The translations under genes and the position numbers were made by a program. 61,257 nucleotides of DNA from an uncultured Ruminiclostridium sp. (GTDB taxonomy: Bacteria; Bacillota; Clostridia; Oscillospirales; Ruminococcaceae), in NCBI GenBank assembly GCA_949878745.1, contig CATLBH010000011.1, positions 1 through 61,257 on the forward strand. Direction: 5' to 3'. Every line of letters starts with the position of its first letter. The stretch's first letter is position 1. Shown piece by piece: positions 37,366-46,225 of the stretch. The notes below the pieces were generated by a model. That model searched no databases and was not told the origin of the DNA. It saw only the letters and a list, made by a program, of their open reading frames with translations.

Positions 37366-37426
37366 CTTCCTTAAGGAAGTTTAAAATAATCGATGATAAA
37401 AAGAGAATAAAAAATTTTAAACTTCC
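37366..37426 (-). promoter_or_regulatory. Hairpins in the spoIIP leader
   Basis: A perfect 13-bp inverted repeat, GGAAGTTTAAAAT (37375-37387) with ATTTTAAACTTCC (37414-37426), and an overlapping palindrome, CTTCCTTAAGGAAG (37366-37379). In the minus-strand RNA the palindrome includes the GGAAGG that would be the Shine-Dalgarno, so it could mask translation. Confidence 0.45.
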
Positions 37427-37459
37427 GTTGTTATTTTTGTCCTGTTTTGTATAATATGT

Positions 37460-37499
37460 TATTATTGCCCCCAAGGCTTGATTGGGGGGAGCAGTAATA
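37460..37499 (-). terminator. Hairpin between gpr and spoIIP
   Basis: CCCCCAA (37468-37474) pairs with TTGGGGG (37482-37488), with further imperfect pairing outwards (TATTA...TAATA). Downstream of gpr on the minus strand; possible terminator or attenuator, no long U-run. Confidence 0.45.
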
Positions 37500-37532
37500 T
37501 ATATGGGGGAAGGAGGAGACTTATTACATTTT

Positions 37533-38345
37533 TTAAAAATTCAGCATTTCGATTTCCTCCTTTGTCAAAGTGGGATTAAGAGCGGAATTTATGCCCATGG
37601 CTATTATTTCCGAAAAACGGCTGATAACTCCGTCGATATCCCTTGGGGTCACCATCATGGGATAGCTGACTTTGTCGGTGACGCTGTCAAGGTCTATGAC
37701 CGTGGGAACTCCCACCGCTATAACCTTGCTTCCTATTACGTCCTTATTAAGTGGGCGGCGGCTGCCGCCAACGCCGCTCCCCGGCGCGATTCCCGAATCG
37801 GTGATCTGTATGGTGGAGCCTAAGCGGGAAAAATCGCCGCAGGCTAAGCTGTCAATGGCAATAACCGCCGCGGGAAGCACGTTTTTTGCCACAAAGTTAA
37901 GGCAGTCGGCGCTTTCAAGCCCCGTTTGACCCATTACTCCCGTTTCGATAACCACCACGGGCCGAAGCCCGAGCTCCCGAAATTCGTCGGTGGAGGAAAG
38001 ATGAGCCGTGGCGGGGATGCGTCTTACCGTTCTCGCACCAAGGCTGTCGGGGGTGACCCTTTCGTTTCCGAGACCCGCGACCATAACCTTTTCCCAATTC
38101 ATTGAGGGTTGTAAAAGCTCATTTATACAGTGCGCCACCGCGCAGCCCAAGCGGAGCTTGTCCTCGTTTTCACAGTGAAGGGTTATATATCTCCCCTTCG
38201 GCTTTCCTATAAGCTTCCCGCCCCGCGCGCCTACGGTCACGTCCGTCGCCTTTATGCCCTCGTATAGCGTTTCGCTTAATCTGATGTCCTTTTCGTCAAG
38301 ATCGGCGGCGAATTCCACCGCCAGGTCGCTTCTTCCCGTTTTCAC
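37533..38345 (-). CDS. gpr: Germination protease (GPR endopeptidase)
   Basis: Degrades small acid-soluble spore proteins at germination. The 270-residue product starts close to the propeptide region with TGRSDLAVE. It has VMVAGLGNERVTPDSLG, VIAIDSLACGDFSRLGSTIQ and IAPGSGVGG, all GPR family motifs. I choose GTG 38345 because GAAAGGA lies 10 nt upstream. A longer frame adds 30 residues lacking any family likeness. Confidence 0.92.
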   Translation of the reverse strand: MKTGRSDLAVEFAADLDEKDIRLSETLYEGIKATDVTVGARGGKLIGKPKGRYITLHCENEDKLRLGCAVAHCINELLQPSMNWEKVMVAGLGNERVTPDSLGARTVRRIPATAHLSSTDEFRELGLRPVVVIETGVMGQTGLESADCLNFVAKNVLPAAVIAIDSLACGDFSRLGSTIQITDSGIAPGSGVGGSRRPLNKDVIGSKVIAVGVPTVIDLDSVTDKVSYPMMVTPRDIDGVISRFSEIIAMGINSALNPTLTKEEIEMLNF

Positions 38346-38460
38346 TTTTTTATTTTCCTTTCGCCGTTGTTGAATTTTAACAATAAAAACACTTTGTACA
38401 ACTGATTTTTTCTCTTCTTTGTGAAAATATACCAATATTTTAAAAATAATTTAAAAAGCC

Positions 38461-38489
38461 TTGAATTTTTCTTTTTTTTGTGGTAAAAT
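38461..38489 (+). promoter_or_regulatory. rpsT promoter
   Basis: TTGAAT (38461-38466), 17 bp, TAAAAT (38484-38489), about 70 nt before the start; SD AAGGAGGTG. Confidence 0.6.
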
Positions 38490-38565
38490 ATATCGAGCAG
38501 AAAAGAAAGAATTGCTTTCTAAAGCATTGAATTTCATATTTTTATATATGTAAGGAGGTGTAACG

Positions 38566-38811
38566 ATGCCTAACATTAAATCTGCCAAGAAGAGAGTTCA
38601 GGTCTCCAAGGTGAGACAAGCCCGCAACAAGGCTGCCAAGACCCAGCTCAAGACCGTTATGAAGCAGGCGAGAGCCGAAGGCGCAACCGCCGAAGCAAGA
38701 CTCACCGCCGTTAAAAGGCTTGATAAGGCCGCCGGCAAGGGACTTATTCATAAAAACAAGGCCGCTCGTCTTAAATCGAGAATGGCGAAAAAGGCCGCCG
38801 CTTCCGCGTAA
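38566..38811 (+). CDS. rpsT: 30S ribosomal protein S20
   Basis: 81 residues, mostly Lys, Arg and Ala. It opens MPNIKSAKKRVQVS and ends HKNKAARLKSRMAKKA, the S20 pattern. Normal length, single gene with its own promoter and terminator, divergent from gpr as in many Clostridia. Confidence 0.96.
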   Translation: MPNIKSAKKRVQVSKVRQARNKAAKTQLKTVMKQARAEGATAEARLTAVKRLDKAAGKGLIHKNKAARLKSRMAKKAAASA

Positions 38812-38835
38812 TTTTTTTATTTACGAAGCTATAAT

Positions 38836-38874
38836 AATACTCTGTATTTTTAATACAGGGTATTTTGTTTTTTT
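38836..38874 (+). terminator. rpsT terminator
   Basis: AATACTCTGTATT pairs with AATACAGGGTATT (one mismatch), followed by TTGTTTTTTT. Confidence 0.85.
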
Positions 38875-38944
38875 GGCCGAAATTTCTTTTATTCTCGGGC
38901 TTGTTTGAAAACAAAGGAAATGACGAATTTTTGCTCCCAAATAG

Positions 38945-39113
38945 TTAGGGAACCACTGATTAAATCGGATGCGCGCATCTTGCTTGCATATTTTCCGTCA
39001 GATTGCACAACTTCTCCTTGACGGGCGCTAGCCCGCCTGCGTCGAATTTGTACAATCTGACGAAAAATCTGCCGCGCAATATGCACACACCGATTTAATC
39101 AGCGGTTCCTTAG
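38945..39113. repeat. Family A palindromic repeat, copy 3
   Basis: Same element as at 544; even the left flank ATAGTT is shared with copy 1. It is nested inside the outer inverted repeat. Confidence 0.85.
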
Positions 39114-39147
39114 CTTCAAGGAAAAAACGCAGTCAAACCGTCGTTTG

Positions 39148-39261
39148 ATACTAATCTTTGGTCAGATTATAGACAAAAAATGTTGACCAAAGATTAGTGT
39201 TTTGGGTGTATTCTTTAATCATATTTCCGACTTTGTCTACAATATGATTGAAGATTAGTAT
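39148..39261. repeat. C-type double hairpin
   Basis: First stem ACTAATCTTTGGTCA/TGACCAAAGATTAGT, linker GTGTTTTGGGTGTA, second stem TTCTTTAATCATATT/AATATGATTGAAGATT. The second stem differs in sequence from all other copies yet still pairs. Confidence 0.75.
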
Positions 39262-39337
39262 GACGAGGCTTTTTGACGCAGAAAATGACCGTTTGAGGCG
39301 AAAAGACGACGTTTCCGATTTTTCAAACAAGCCCTCG

Positions 39338-39391
39338 TATCAATCCCTTTTTAAATTGACGTAATACCCACAGTTTATAAGAGATTGGTAT
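39338..39391. repeat. Family D hairpin repeat (39.3 kb)
   Basis: ATCAATCCCTTTTTAAATTG and CAGTTTATAAGAGATTGGTAT (parts: CAGTTTATAAGAGATTGG) with loop ACGTAATACCCA. More diverged than the 30.3-kb copy. Confidence 0.65.
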
Positions 39392-39521
39392 AAAACGCGG
39401 AAACCCACAAACGTTCAGGCAAAAAAAATTTTTTACTTCAAAAACATAAATTTTACTAAAGTTTTATGTTTGTCTGCCGATATAATATATGAAAAATTAT
39501 ATAAGAAAGAGGGTGCAGATA

Positions 39522-40496
39522 ATGATCATGCAGATAAACGGAACTTCCTCCTTCGGCTTTTCTTCCTCCCGCCTGTCGGGGATCGATAAAAACAAGGAAA
39601 AGACCAACGGAATAATGCTTTCGAGACAGCAGCAGAACGAGGAAGAGGATTCCAAGGCAAAAAATCTCCAGAGTCAGATAAACGCCCTGAGAGAAAAAAT
39701 CCAGGAGATCGACGAAAACGAGGAAATGGACGCAAAGAGCAAGGCCGAACTGAAACAGAGCTTTCAGGAGCAGATGACCGCTCTTAGACAGCAGCTTAGT
39801 CAGCGTCTGGCGGAAGCGCGGCAGGAAAAGCTTAAAGCCGAACGGGAGATACGCGGAAACGATCCCTCGGGAGCGGAGGAAACAAAGCAGTCTTCCCCCA
39901 AGCCCTCCGACCGCTCGAAATTCGACACCTTTGTCAGGGACGACGCGCTTAACGCCGCGGTAAGCGCCGACAACTCCGTTGATCTCGCCAAAATCCACCA
40001 GAGCGCCGCCAACAGCAAAAGGGGCAGGGCGGGTATTCTCGAAAGAGAAGCCGCTTCGGACACCAAGCTCGTACAAAGAATACAGCCTGACGGCTGTGTT
40101 ACAAAGCTTTGGGGCAAGACCTACGGCACCGGGGAAAACGGCGAGGATTCCCCCGGCGGCCCCGTGACCTACGAACAGATCGAGGAATGGGACAGACAGG
40201 GTATCCCTCACCTGGAAGCGGAGTACAGCTCGGTGATTTTCACCGAAATCTGGGAAATCAACGCGGGAGCTCCCGTGGAAGCCAAGCTTGACGAAGCCGT
40301 TAAGCTGAAGAACGAGGCCAACGAGCTTGCCGGCGAGGACGCAAAGGCATTGGGCGATGCTAACCGCGTCGTGAACGGCAAGGAAGAAGAGGACGTACCC
40401 GGCGGCGAAAAAACCGAGGGCTTTTTTGAGAAGCAGCAGAACGAGTTTGCAAAGTTCAGCTTTGGCGAAGGCGGGGAGGAGAAAGTAAACAGATGA
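39522..40496 (+). CDS. Unrecognised coiled-coil protein, cluster gene 1
   Basis: 324 residues, no signal peptide or TM. A Ser-rich start (NGTSSFGFSSSRLSG) is followed by a long coiled coil (about 40-105), then SKFDTFVRDD near 135 and a C-terminal region with GKTYGTGENGED and EEWDRQGIPHLEAEYSS. I do not recognise a family. ATG 39522 follows GAGGGTG. It overlaps the next gene by 4 nt (ATGA), so the two are coupled. Shares the DTF motif with the two genes downstream. Confidence 0.65.
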   Translation: MIMQINGTSSFGFSSSRLSGIDKNKEKTNGIMLSRQQQNEEEDSKAKNLQSQINALREKIQEIDENEEMDAKSKAELKQSFQEQMTALRQQLSQRLAEARQEKLKAEREIRGNDPSGAEETKQSSPKPSDRSKFDTFVRDDALNAAVSADNSVDLAKIHQSAANSKRGRAGILEREAASDTKLVQRIQPDGCVTKLWGKTYGTGENGEDSPGGPVTYEQIEEWDRQGIPHLEAEYSSVIFTEIWEINAGAPVEAKLDEAVKLKNEANELAGEDAKALGDANRVVNGKEEEDVPGGEKTEGFFEKQQNEFAKFSFGEGGEEKVNR

Positions 40497-41395
40497 AGAT
40501 ATCTGCAAGCATCAATGCGGCCAACACGAATTTGACCGCGATCACAAACAGAAAAACCGTGTTGAATTCCTCCGATGGCAATAAGCGGGCGGAGAGCAAG
40601 GGAAGATTCGACACCTTTACAATGATCGGCGACGGTCCAAAAACCGCAAAGAGCTTGTCCGCCGAAAAAGCGGCGCTTATAAGGAACCTTGACAATCTTT
40701 CCGAGGAAGAAAAGGCTGAGGTTGCCGTTACTTCTTACATTGATATGCAGAAGTGCTGTAAATCAGTTCTGGATCGTTATGAAACGGATATGTATTCATT
40801 CAGGTCGCTTCAGGAAAAAAAGACTTATTATAACGAGCTGAAAAGTCAGGGTGGAGTAATATCCGAAGAAGGGGGAAAATATGCGTTTTCGGAGTCGAAC
40901 GCTGGCTCGGTGATCGGAGAAAAGGAAATCGACGCGGCACTGTCCGAGGTTCAGGAAAAAATAGACCGTCTGACCATGGCTCCCACCGAGGAAACCAAAA
41001 GATACGATTTATCCGATAAGATTTTCCGTTCGGCGTCCCGAGCGTTCGCCATGGCGACAGGGATATCCGACGACGCGCTGAATCTTGACGACGACAGTTT
41101 CCGTAAGTTTAGGGAAGGACTTACCGAGGAAAATTACCTTGAAAAAGCAAACGAAGCAATCGATTCAATCAAAAATCGCTCCCAACAGCTCAGTAACGTT
41201 ATGCGGGATTATACCGAAAGAAATTCATACGCAAAAGAGCTGATGATGAATCCGGATAAGCTGTTAAAGAGGGAGGAAACCGGGGAAAAATCAGATCTTG
41301 CGGAGCTTCTCGAGCAGCTTAGTCAACAGATCGAAGAGGTGGATACGCCCGATTCGGAGCTGATTGCCGATCTGTTTTCCGAAACAGATCGGTAA
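40493..41395 (+). CDS. Unrecognised helical protein, cluster gene 2
   Basis: 300 residues, highly charged and helical, no export signal. It begins MKISASINAANTNL, then GRFDTFTMIGD near residue 40, then alternating helices with short coils. It starts inside the stop region of gene 1. Function unknown; context and the shared motif suggest one system with its neighbours. Confidence 0.65.
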   Translation: MKISASINAANTNLTAITNRKTVLNSSDGNKRAESKGRFDTFTMIGDGPKTAKSLSAEKAALIRNLDNLSEEEKAEVAVTSYIDMQKCCKSVLDRYETDMYSFRSLQEKKTYYNELKSQGGVISEEGGKYAFSESNAGSVIGEKEIDAALSEVQEKIDRLTMAPTEETKRYDLSDKIFRSASRAFAMATGISDDALNLDDDSFRKFREGLTEENYLEKANEAIDSIKNRSQQLSNVMRDYTERNSYAKELMMNPDKLLKREETGEKSDLAELLEQLSQQIEEVDTPDSELIADLFSETDR

Positions 41396-41452
41396 TACTG
41401 AATATGAAAATTCCCCGAATATCGGCAAAAGACGGATTAAGGAGGATTTATT

Positions 41453-42562
41453 GTGGGAACAACAGCGATCAGCAGTAATCTGACTCAGGTTAATCCATCC
41501 AACGGTAAAAGAAATACCGTAGGATATAAATCTCAGCCTACCGAGGAGGAAAAAGCGAAAACCGCCAATTGCGATACCTTTGAGGTGAGAGATATCTCGG
41601 ATAAAATAAAAAGTCAGATAAAGGACAGAATTGCAAATATTAAAGCGCCAAACATTTTAGAAATTAAGGGAAAACCTATTACAGATGCTCCGAATTATTT
41701 GCGGTTCAGTGAACGAACTGTTGTGGGACGGGACGGAAGCACATTTCAAATGGGCTATTACAGCAACAGCAAAACAGGAGAAAAGTACAGAAGCGGATAT
41801 CTCGACATTTTAGCCGAAAAGGCTGCGGGAATAAATAATCCGAATTATGTGGAATATTTTTCCAATATGACATCCGATATAGTATCCGTTTTTGGCACTG
41901 CGGCAACCTATAAAAAAGATGCCGGAACAGTGCAGAGAGCCATATTTTCCGCAATAGATGAAATGAGAGAAAATATCGCCAACGGTAAAGAAAACCCTTA
42001 TGAAGATTTAAAGACCTCGGTCAGAATAGGTGGAGTAGAATGGAACTTTAAGGACATTCTGAACACTTCAGCACTTACCAGAAATTCCTTTGATGACATT
42101 GACCGTACAATTACAATGGATTATATCGAATACGCGAAAATGGGATTGTCAATAGGAAACGTTCAAAATTATGCGGATAAGAATCTGAATAAGGAACAGT
42201 CGGATATGGTGAGGGCCATTTTAAAGTCGAGAGCCGATTATTATGACAGGCGCATTGACGAAGCGGCGGAGAAAAGCAGGGATAAATGGATAAACGCCGT
42301 AAGCAGCGAGCAAAGGAAAAAGTATTATAAGTACGGGTATTTTGTTTCCGCAACCAACGAGGAGCTGAGAAATTCCGTAAGGGATATTTTCGCTTCCGTC
42401 GGCAAAAGCACAAATTTGGCTGGGGCTTTGGCTCAGTATAATAAGCTGATGCCGCCCGCGCTTAAGGCTTCGGGCGTTTCGGAAAGCAGCTTCGCTCAGG
42501 TGTTTAAAAATAACGCCAAAACGCTTAGCGAATATTTTACCTCTTTAGCGTTAAAAAAATAA
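41453..42562 (+). CDS. Unrecognised cytosolic protein, cluster gene 3
   Basis: 369 residues from GTG 41453 (SD AAGGAGGA). The N-terminus is Asn/Ser-rich with NCDTFEVRD near 40-48. The rest is mostly helical, including YADKNLNKEQSDMVRAILK and a C-terminal YFTSLALKK. No signal peptide or TM. 57 bp separate it from gene 2, and a hairpin ends the cluster. I cannot assign a family. Confidence 0.65.
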   Translation: MGTTAISSNLTQVNPSNGKRNTVGYKSQPTEEEKAKTANCDTFEVRDISDKIKSQIKDRIANIKAPNILEIKGKPITDAPNYLRFSERTVVGRDGSTFQMGYYSNSKTGEKYRSGYLDILAEKAAGINNPNYVEYFSNMTSDIVSVFGTAATYKKDAGTVQRAIFSAIDEMRENIANGKENPYEDLKTSVRIGGVEWNFKDILNTSALTRNSFDDIDRTITMDYIEYAKMGLSIGNVQNYADKNLNKEQSDMVRAILKSRADYYDRRIDEAAEKSRDKWINAVSSEQRKKYYKYGYFVSATNEELRNSVRDIFASVGKSTNLAGALAQYNKLMPPALKASGVSESSFAQVFKNNAKTLSEYFTSLALKK

Positions 42563-42573
42563 AACGATAAATT

Positions 42574-42603
42574 TGACCCGAAGCGAAAGTATGCTTCGGG
42601 TCA
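42574..42603 (+). terminator. Terminator hairpin of the three-gene cluster
   Basis: TGACCCGAAGC pairs perfectly with GCTTCGGGTCA around GAAAGTAT; only a weak T-rich tail (TTTGATATTT). Confidence 0.65.
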
Positions 42604-42658
42604 TTTGATATTTCGATTTCCGTTACAGCCGCCGATTGACGTTGTAAATTTTCGCTCT

Positions 42659-42760
42659 TATACTAATCCATTTTAAAACTGTTGGATTAGTGCTTTGGGT
42701 GCAATCCCTTTTTAAACTGTGTGTATTTCGTCCGTTTAAAAAGGGATTGGTATTAGTATT
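42659..42760. repeat. D-type double hairpin
   Basis: TACTAATCCATTTTAAAACTGTT-type first stem closing GGATTAGTG, linker CTTTGGGTGCAAT, second stem CCCTTTTTAAAC/GTTTAAAAAGGG closing in TATTAGTAT. Its right end touches the stop codon of the lipoprotein gene. Confidence 0.75.
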
Positions 42761-43811
42761 ACATGAGTATTTCCGCTTCGGCGCTGTCACCGTTAATCGT
42801 AAGCTTAATAAACTGAAGCAAGGGCGGATCCGGGTATGACTGAACCGCGGCGTCCCAGCCAACGGCGTAAATATCCCTGTTGTCCGAATATAAATATCTG
42901 AAATTATAATTACATTTGATCTCGGTGTAATCGTCGGTTTTTTCGTTATATCTTCGGATAGAAGAGCAATTGTCGATAAAATATATTTCGTCCTTTAAAA
43001 CCGTATAATCCATACAGACGAAGTAACGATTATTTTCATTTTCAGCCGTTGGGGAAGAGATTTCATACGGCTTTAAAGAGACCGTGTTTCCGGTCAAAAG
43101 AGACATTTTATTCAGCGAATGGTTCTTCTCCGAGCGATAATAAAAATAATCTCCGTTTACCGCTGCCCAATAGGGCAAAACATCTTCAAGCACATACTCC
43201 TCGTTATCCTTAAAAAATATAACCCTTGTTTCCCCCGACCAATCATATTTTAACCTATATCCTCCATATTCAATATAGCTTATGCCGTCATAAAGCCTTT
43301 CCGATTTTCCGCTCTTTTCGTCGAGAAAACATATTCCCGTGGGCAGCGAGTCGCCGTATTCCCGAAAATCGGAAAAAAATATCCCATTATCGTCAACAAC
43401 AAACTGTGATACCGAAAAATCGGTAATTTGCCTTAAATCATCGGAATTGATATCATAAGAATATATAAACCCCGGCGCGTCAACCTCGTCGCGGCTGTTT
43501 ATATTATAATCGTTGTTTTCCGTAAAATAAAGCTTCCCGTTATTACAATTCAGGCAATAGGCGTTCTTGTTAAAAAGGGCTTTTGCCGTTCCGCCGCTGT
43601 ATTGGTAAACCGTTCCGTCCCAAGAAAAAAATATATCGTTTCCTTCATAACAAAAAAGCTGCGGTTTAAATTCCTTATAATTTACGGTATTTATGGGGCT
43701 GTCGTCCTTCGGCAGTCCTTCAAAGGGCAGATAATCGGCCTTGTTATCGCTGCACGCGGAAATGCATAAGGAATAAAGTATAAGTATTAAAAATAAAATG
43801 TTACGTTTCAT
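42759..43811 (-). CDS. Lipoprotein with beta-propeller-like (DUF5050-type) domain
   Basis: 350 residues. A lipoprotein signal (LILILYSLCISAC, Cys about 20) is followed by repeated strand motifs of the form (I/L)YF(T/I)(E/D)N and FSYDI that suggest a beta-propeller of the DUF5050 kind. ATG 43811 is used because GGAGA precedes it closely and a clean signal follows. Third gene of the XRE operon. It is probably a surface sensor or binding protein; the ligand is unknown. Confidence 0.7.
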   Translation of the reverse strand: MKRNILFLILILYSLCISACSDNKADYLPFEGLPKDDSPINTVNYKEFKPQLFCYEGNDIFFSWDGTVYQYSGGTAKALFNKNAYCLNCNNGKLYFTENNDYNINSRDEVDAPGFIYSYDINSDDLRQITDFSVSQFVVDDNGIFFSDFREYGDSLPTGICFLDEKSGKSERLYDGISYIEYGGYRLKYDWSGETRVIFFKDNEEYVLEDVLPYWAAVNGDYFYYRSEKNHSLNKMSLLTGNTVSLKPYEISSPTAENENNRYFVCMDYTVLKDEIYFIDNCSSIRRYNEKTDDYTEIKCNYNFRYLYSDNRDIYAVGWDAAVQSYPDPPLLQFIKLTINGDSAEAEILM

Positions 43812-43865
43812 ACGGTTCTCCATAAGCGGGAAACGGTATTGCCGCAAGCGTCCAAAGTAAGAAAT

Positions 43866-44303
43866 TTACGCGGAAACCTGTCTTGCCTTTTTCTTTTGAA
43901 TAATGTTAACCGCAATACCAACAATTAAAAAGAGGAAAAATACTATGAACCAAATGGGCAGCACACCGTAATTTATACGGCGAAACTCAATTTCCTCAAC
44001 GGTCATATCGGCTGTGACTTGACTCATTCTCAATTCTTGGATAAACCCGCCCAAAAGTTCCCCGACAATCGTCGCGCACACACTTCCGAAGGTGACAAAG
44101 TAGGATAACAATGTCTGATCAAAAGCGATCAGAACAATCACCGCTGCCCAAGTATAACAGTAAAGGTGATCGGCCATCCATCCGAACACATATACATCAC
44201 GTAAAAGTGTCATCGAAAGGATCTGAAGGATAAGATAAACGACAAATCCGACGACAAGCGCAATAAGCTTTGTTTTAGCGTGCCGCATAAAAATACGTTT
44301 CAT
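43866..44303 (-). CDS. Four-TM membrane protein
   Basis: 145 residues with four hydrophobic helices (about 12-32, 45-62, 65-85, 117-135) and a basic tail KKKARQ. No family recognised. SD GAGGGACG. It sits 33 bp after the XRE gene and 54 bp before the lipoprotein gene, so the three are likely co-transcribed. Confidence 0.72.
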   Translation of the reverse strand: MKRIFMRHAKTKLIALVVGFVVYLILQILSMTLLRDVYVFGWMADHLYCYTWAAVIVLIAFDQTLLSYFVTFGSVCATIVGELLGGFIQELRMSQVTADMTVEEIEFRRINYGVLPIWFIVFFLFLIVGIAVNIIQKKKARQVSA

Positions 44304-44336
44304 AATATCGTCCCTCTCTCTTTCGGGTCAAGGTTA

Positions 44337-45179
44337 TTATTTAAGATAAGGCTTGTTTCTGTACCCGCCGTAATAGCTGAAAACGTTGGGCGTTTCTATC
44401 ATTTCTCTCGCGAAGATCAAAAAGGCTATAAAGGAAGGGGAAGGCTTGAAATTATAAACGATTTTGACTTCGTCGTCCATTTCAATATTCGTTTCTTTAA
44501 TCAGATTGTATTTTTTTAGAACGGAAATAACATAAGCCGCCTTGTCCGCTTCAAGCTTAAGGTCGTTTAAAATCAGTTTTTCGGTAAAGGCCTTATTGCT
44601 TTCGCGCTTGTATAAAAATACGTAGGCGTTAAAAACGTCTTTGTCGGCAAATTCCTTAAAAAACGACAGATAATCGATATTTTCAAAAAAGGCTGCTTCG
44701 GTATCGTCGGTTTCGGGAACCAGCAAAAAATACTGGAGTCTGTTGCCGATCCCCATTCTTGTAAAGCCGAAGTCGGACATAAGGCTGGAATACATCTGTT
44801 CCTTCGGGCCGATTTCTTTTTCATAGTCTTCTATGCTTCCGTCCTTGGGTACGCCTTCGTTGAAATACGCCCGCTCCATATCCCAGCAGTAATTAAGCAT
44901 AAGCCTAAACTTTTCCTCGTGCGGGGCTTCGGCTATTTTTTGGCAAAGGGATTTACGAAGGGCGCCGTAGTCGGTCATATTGCGCCCAAATAAAGAATCA
45001 ATGGAAACGGAAAAGAAGTCGGCGATTTTGGGCAGAAGAAAGGTGTCGGGAACGCCGCCGTTTTCCCATTTTGATACCGCCTGTGCGCTTACGCCCACAT
45101 AGTTGGCAAGTTCCTCTTGTTTTGCGCCTTTTTCTTTGCGCAGCGCGGCAATATTGCCGCCTATTGTTTCAATACTCAT
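44337..45179 (-). CDS. XRE-family transcriptional regulator
   Basis: 280 residues: N-terminal HTH_3 (KQEELANYVGVSAQAVSKWE) and a helical C-terminal sensor region of about 210 residues without a named domain. SD AAAGGAGA. First gene of a three-gene operon. A GTAAGCGGCTTAC palindrome in its leader suggests autoregulation. Confidence 0.83.
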   Translation of the reverse strand: MSIETIGGNIAALRKEKGAKQEELANYVGVSAQAVSKWENGGVPDTFLLPKIADFFSVSIDSLFGRNMTDYGALRKSLCQKIAEAPHEEKFRLMLNYCWDMERAYFNEGVPKDGSIEDYEKEIGPKEQMYSSLMSDFGFTRMGIGNRLQYFLLVPETDDTEAAFFENIDYLSFFKEFADKDVFNAYVFLYKRESNKAFTEKLILNDLKLEADKAAYVISVLKKYNLIKETNIEMDDEVKIVYNFKPSPSFIAFLIFAREMIETPNVFSYYGGYRNKPYLK

Positions 45180-45202
45180 ATGTTTTCTCCTTTAAAATAT
45201 TT

Positions 45203-45253
45203 GTAAGCCGCTTACTTTAATTATATTGTATCACAAACAACGGTTGATTTCAA
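45203..45253 (-). promoter_or_regulatory. Promoter and operator-like palindrome of the XRE operon
   Basis: Minus strand: TTGAAA (45253-45248), 17 bp, TACAAT (45230-45225), then the 13-bp palindrome GTAAGCGGCTTAC (45215-45203) at the start of the transcript. The rest of 45180-45356 holds nothing I recognise. Confidence 0.6.
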
Positions 45254-45356
45254 TGGAGGCGGTATTGTTAAAATCAAATGCGGGTTGATTTCGCTATATA
45301 GGCATATTGCGCTTCGGGGTTATTCCGTAACTGTAACGGGTTATTATACAAGAATA

Positions 45357-46043
45357 TCAATCATACAAACGAAGCAAAATCTCGTATAAAATACGATTTT
45401 TTTCCAGAATCTTCTGCGCCGTTTCAAGATATTCTTTATCCTGTTTAAGCATCAGCGAAAGGTCGTTATTGTATTTTTCGTAAATGGAATCAATATAGGA
45501 TTGCTGCTTTTTCAGCACTCTTGACGCCACGTCGATAACCGACAGCTTGTCGGAACCGCCGCCGCGTTCCGAAGCGGCGCAAACCCTACCGGAAGAAGAT
45601 TCCGGAAAAGCTATCCAGCCAAAGCTTTTGGCGTCTTCCGGCGAAATGACGTTAAGATAAACAAGATCGGAAAGAAAATTTTCGTCCCACCAGCTCATTG
45701 TCCAGCCGCAGCGGCCGTCATTACATTCGCCGCTTTCAGTTTTGTATATACTGTCCGAGCTGTGGCGGGATCTGATCCATTTAAGCTGTTCGTCGGTTAT
45801 TTCGTGGGTAGGCTCTCTGTTATAGGGATCAATCCCCAGATTTTCCTTCATATATTGAACCGCCTTGTCAACGCCCGCCCCGAATTTGTCAGTGTCCAAA
45901 CACCACTTATCCGGAATTATGGGATTGTTTTTCGAAAAAACCTCAAAATACTCGGCGAAGGAGCCGCCCGCTGCTTTGCTTATCGAAGCCTTGGAGACGG
46001 ATATTACGCTTTTATTCGAGGAAACCGATTGTACGTTTATCAT
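45357..46043 (-). CDS. Unrecognised cytosolic protein with Ser-rich N-terminus
   Basis: 228 residues from ATG 46043 (SD AAGGAGA). The first 30 residues are Ser/Val/Lys-rich (NVQSVSSNKSVISVS). A compact central region follows with CNDGRCGWTMSWWDE, then a C-terminal coiled coil (about 170-225). No signal peptide or TM. The disordered Ser-rich start resembles the 39.5-42.6 kb cluster proteins, but the DTF motif is missing. A longer frame to 46121 has no ribosome binding site. Confidence 0.6.
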   Translation of the reverse strand: MINVQSVSSNKSVISVSKASISKAAGGSFAEYFEVFSKNNPIIPDKWCLDTDKFGAGVDKAVQYMKENLGIDPYNREPTHEITDEQLKWIRSRHSSDSIYKTESGECNDGRCGWTMSWWDENFLSDLVYLNVISPEDAKSFGWIAFPESSSGRVCAASERGGGSDKLSVIDVASRVLKKQQSYIDSIYEKYNNDLSLMLKQDKEYLETAQKILEKNRILYEILLRLYD

Positions 46044-46063
46044 ATGTATTATCTCCTTTTTTA

Positions 46064-46225
46064 AGAGCTTGTATTTATTGGATTTGTGCGTGGATTTTCG
46101 ATCAGATTTTGTCGATGACAAGGTAAAATTTTGCAGGTTTGCCGGCGCAAGTCAAGAAACTTTAACGCAGTCATCCGCAGAATCTGCCGAAAAGACGCGT
46201 GCTATATCAGATAAATACATGCTCT
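46064..46225. repeat. Family B hairpin repeat, copy 3 (reverse orientation)
   Basis: Ends AGAGCTTGTATTTAT and ATAAATACATGCTCT pair. The core read on the minus strand matches the other copies (CGTCTTTTCGGCAGATTCTG, then TTTTGTCGATGACAAGG on the plus strand). It lies immediately upstream of the 45.4-46.0 kb gene's ribosome binding site. Confidence 0.75.

Larger units (their letters stand above)
38896..39337. repeat. Outer inverted repeat enclosing nested repeats
   Basis: CGGGCTTGTTTGAAAA with GGAAATGACG (38896-38925) is the inverted counterpart of CGACGTTTCCG with TTTTTCAAACAAGCCC (39307-39337). Between the arms lie a family A copy and a C-type pair. This looks like an older hairpin element into which later elements inserted. 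Confidence 0.65.
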
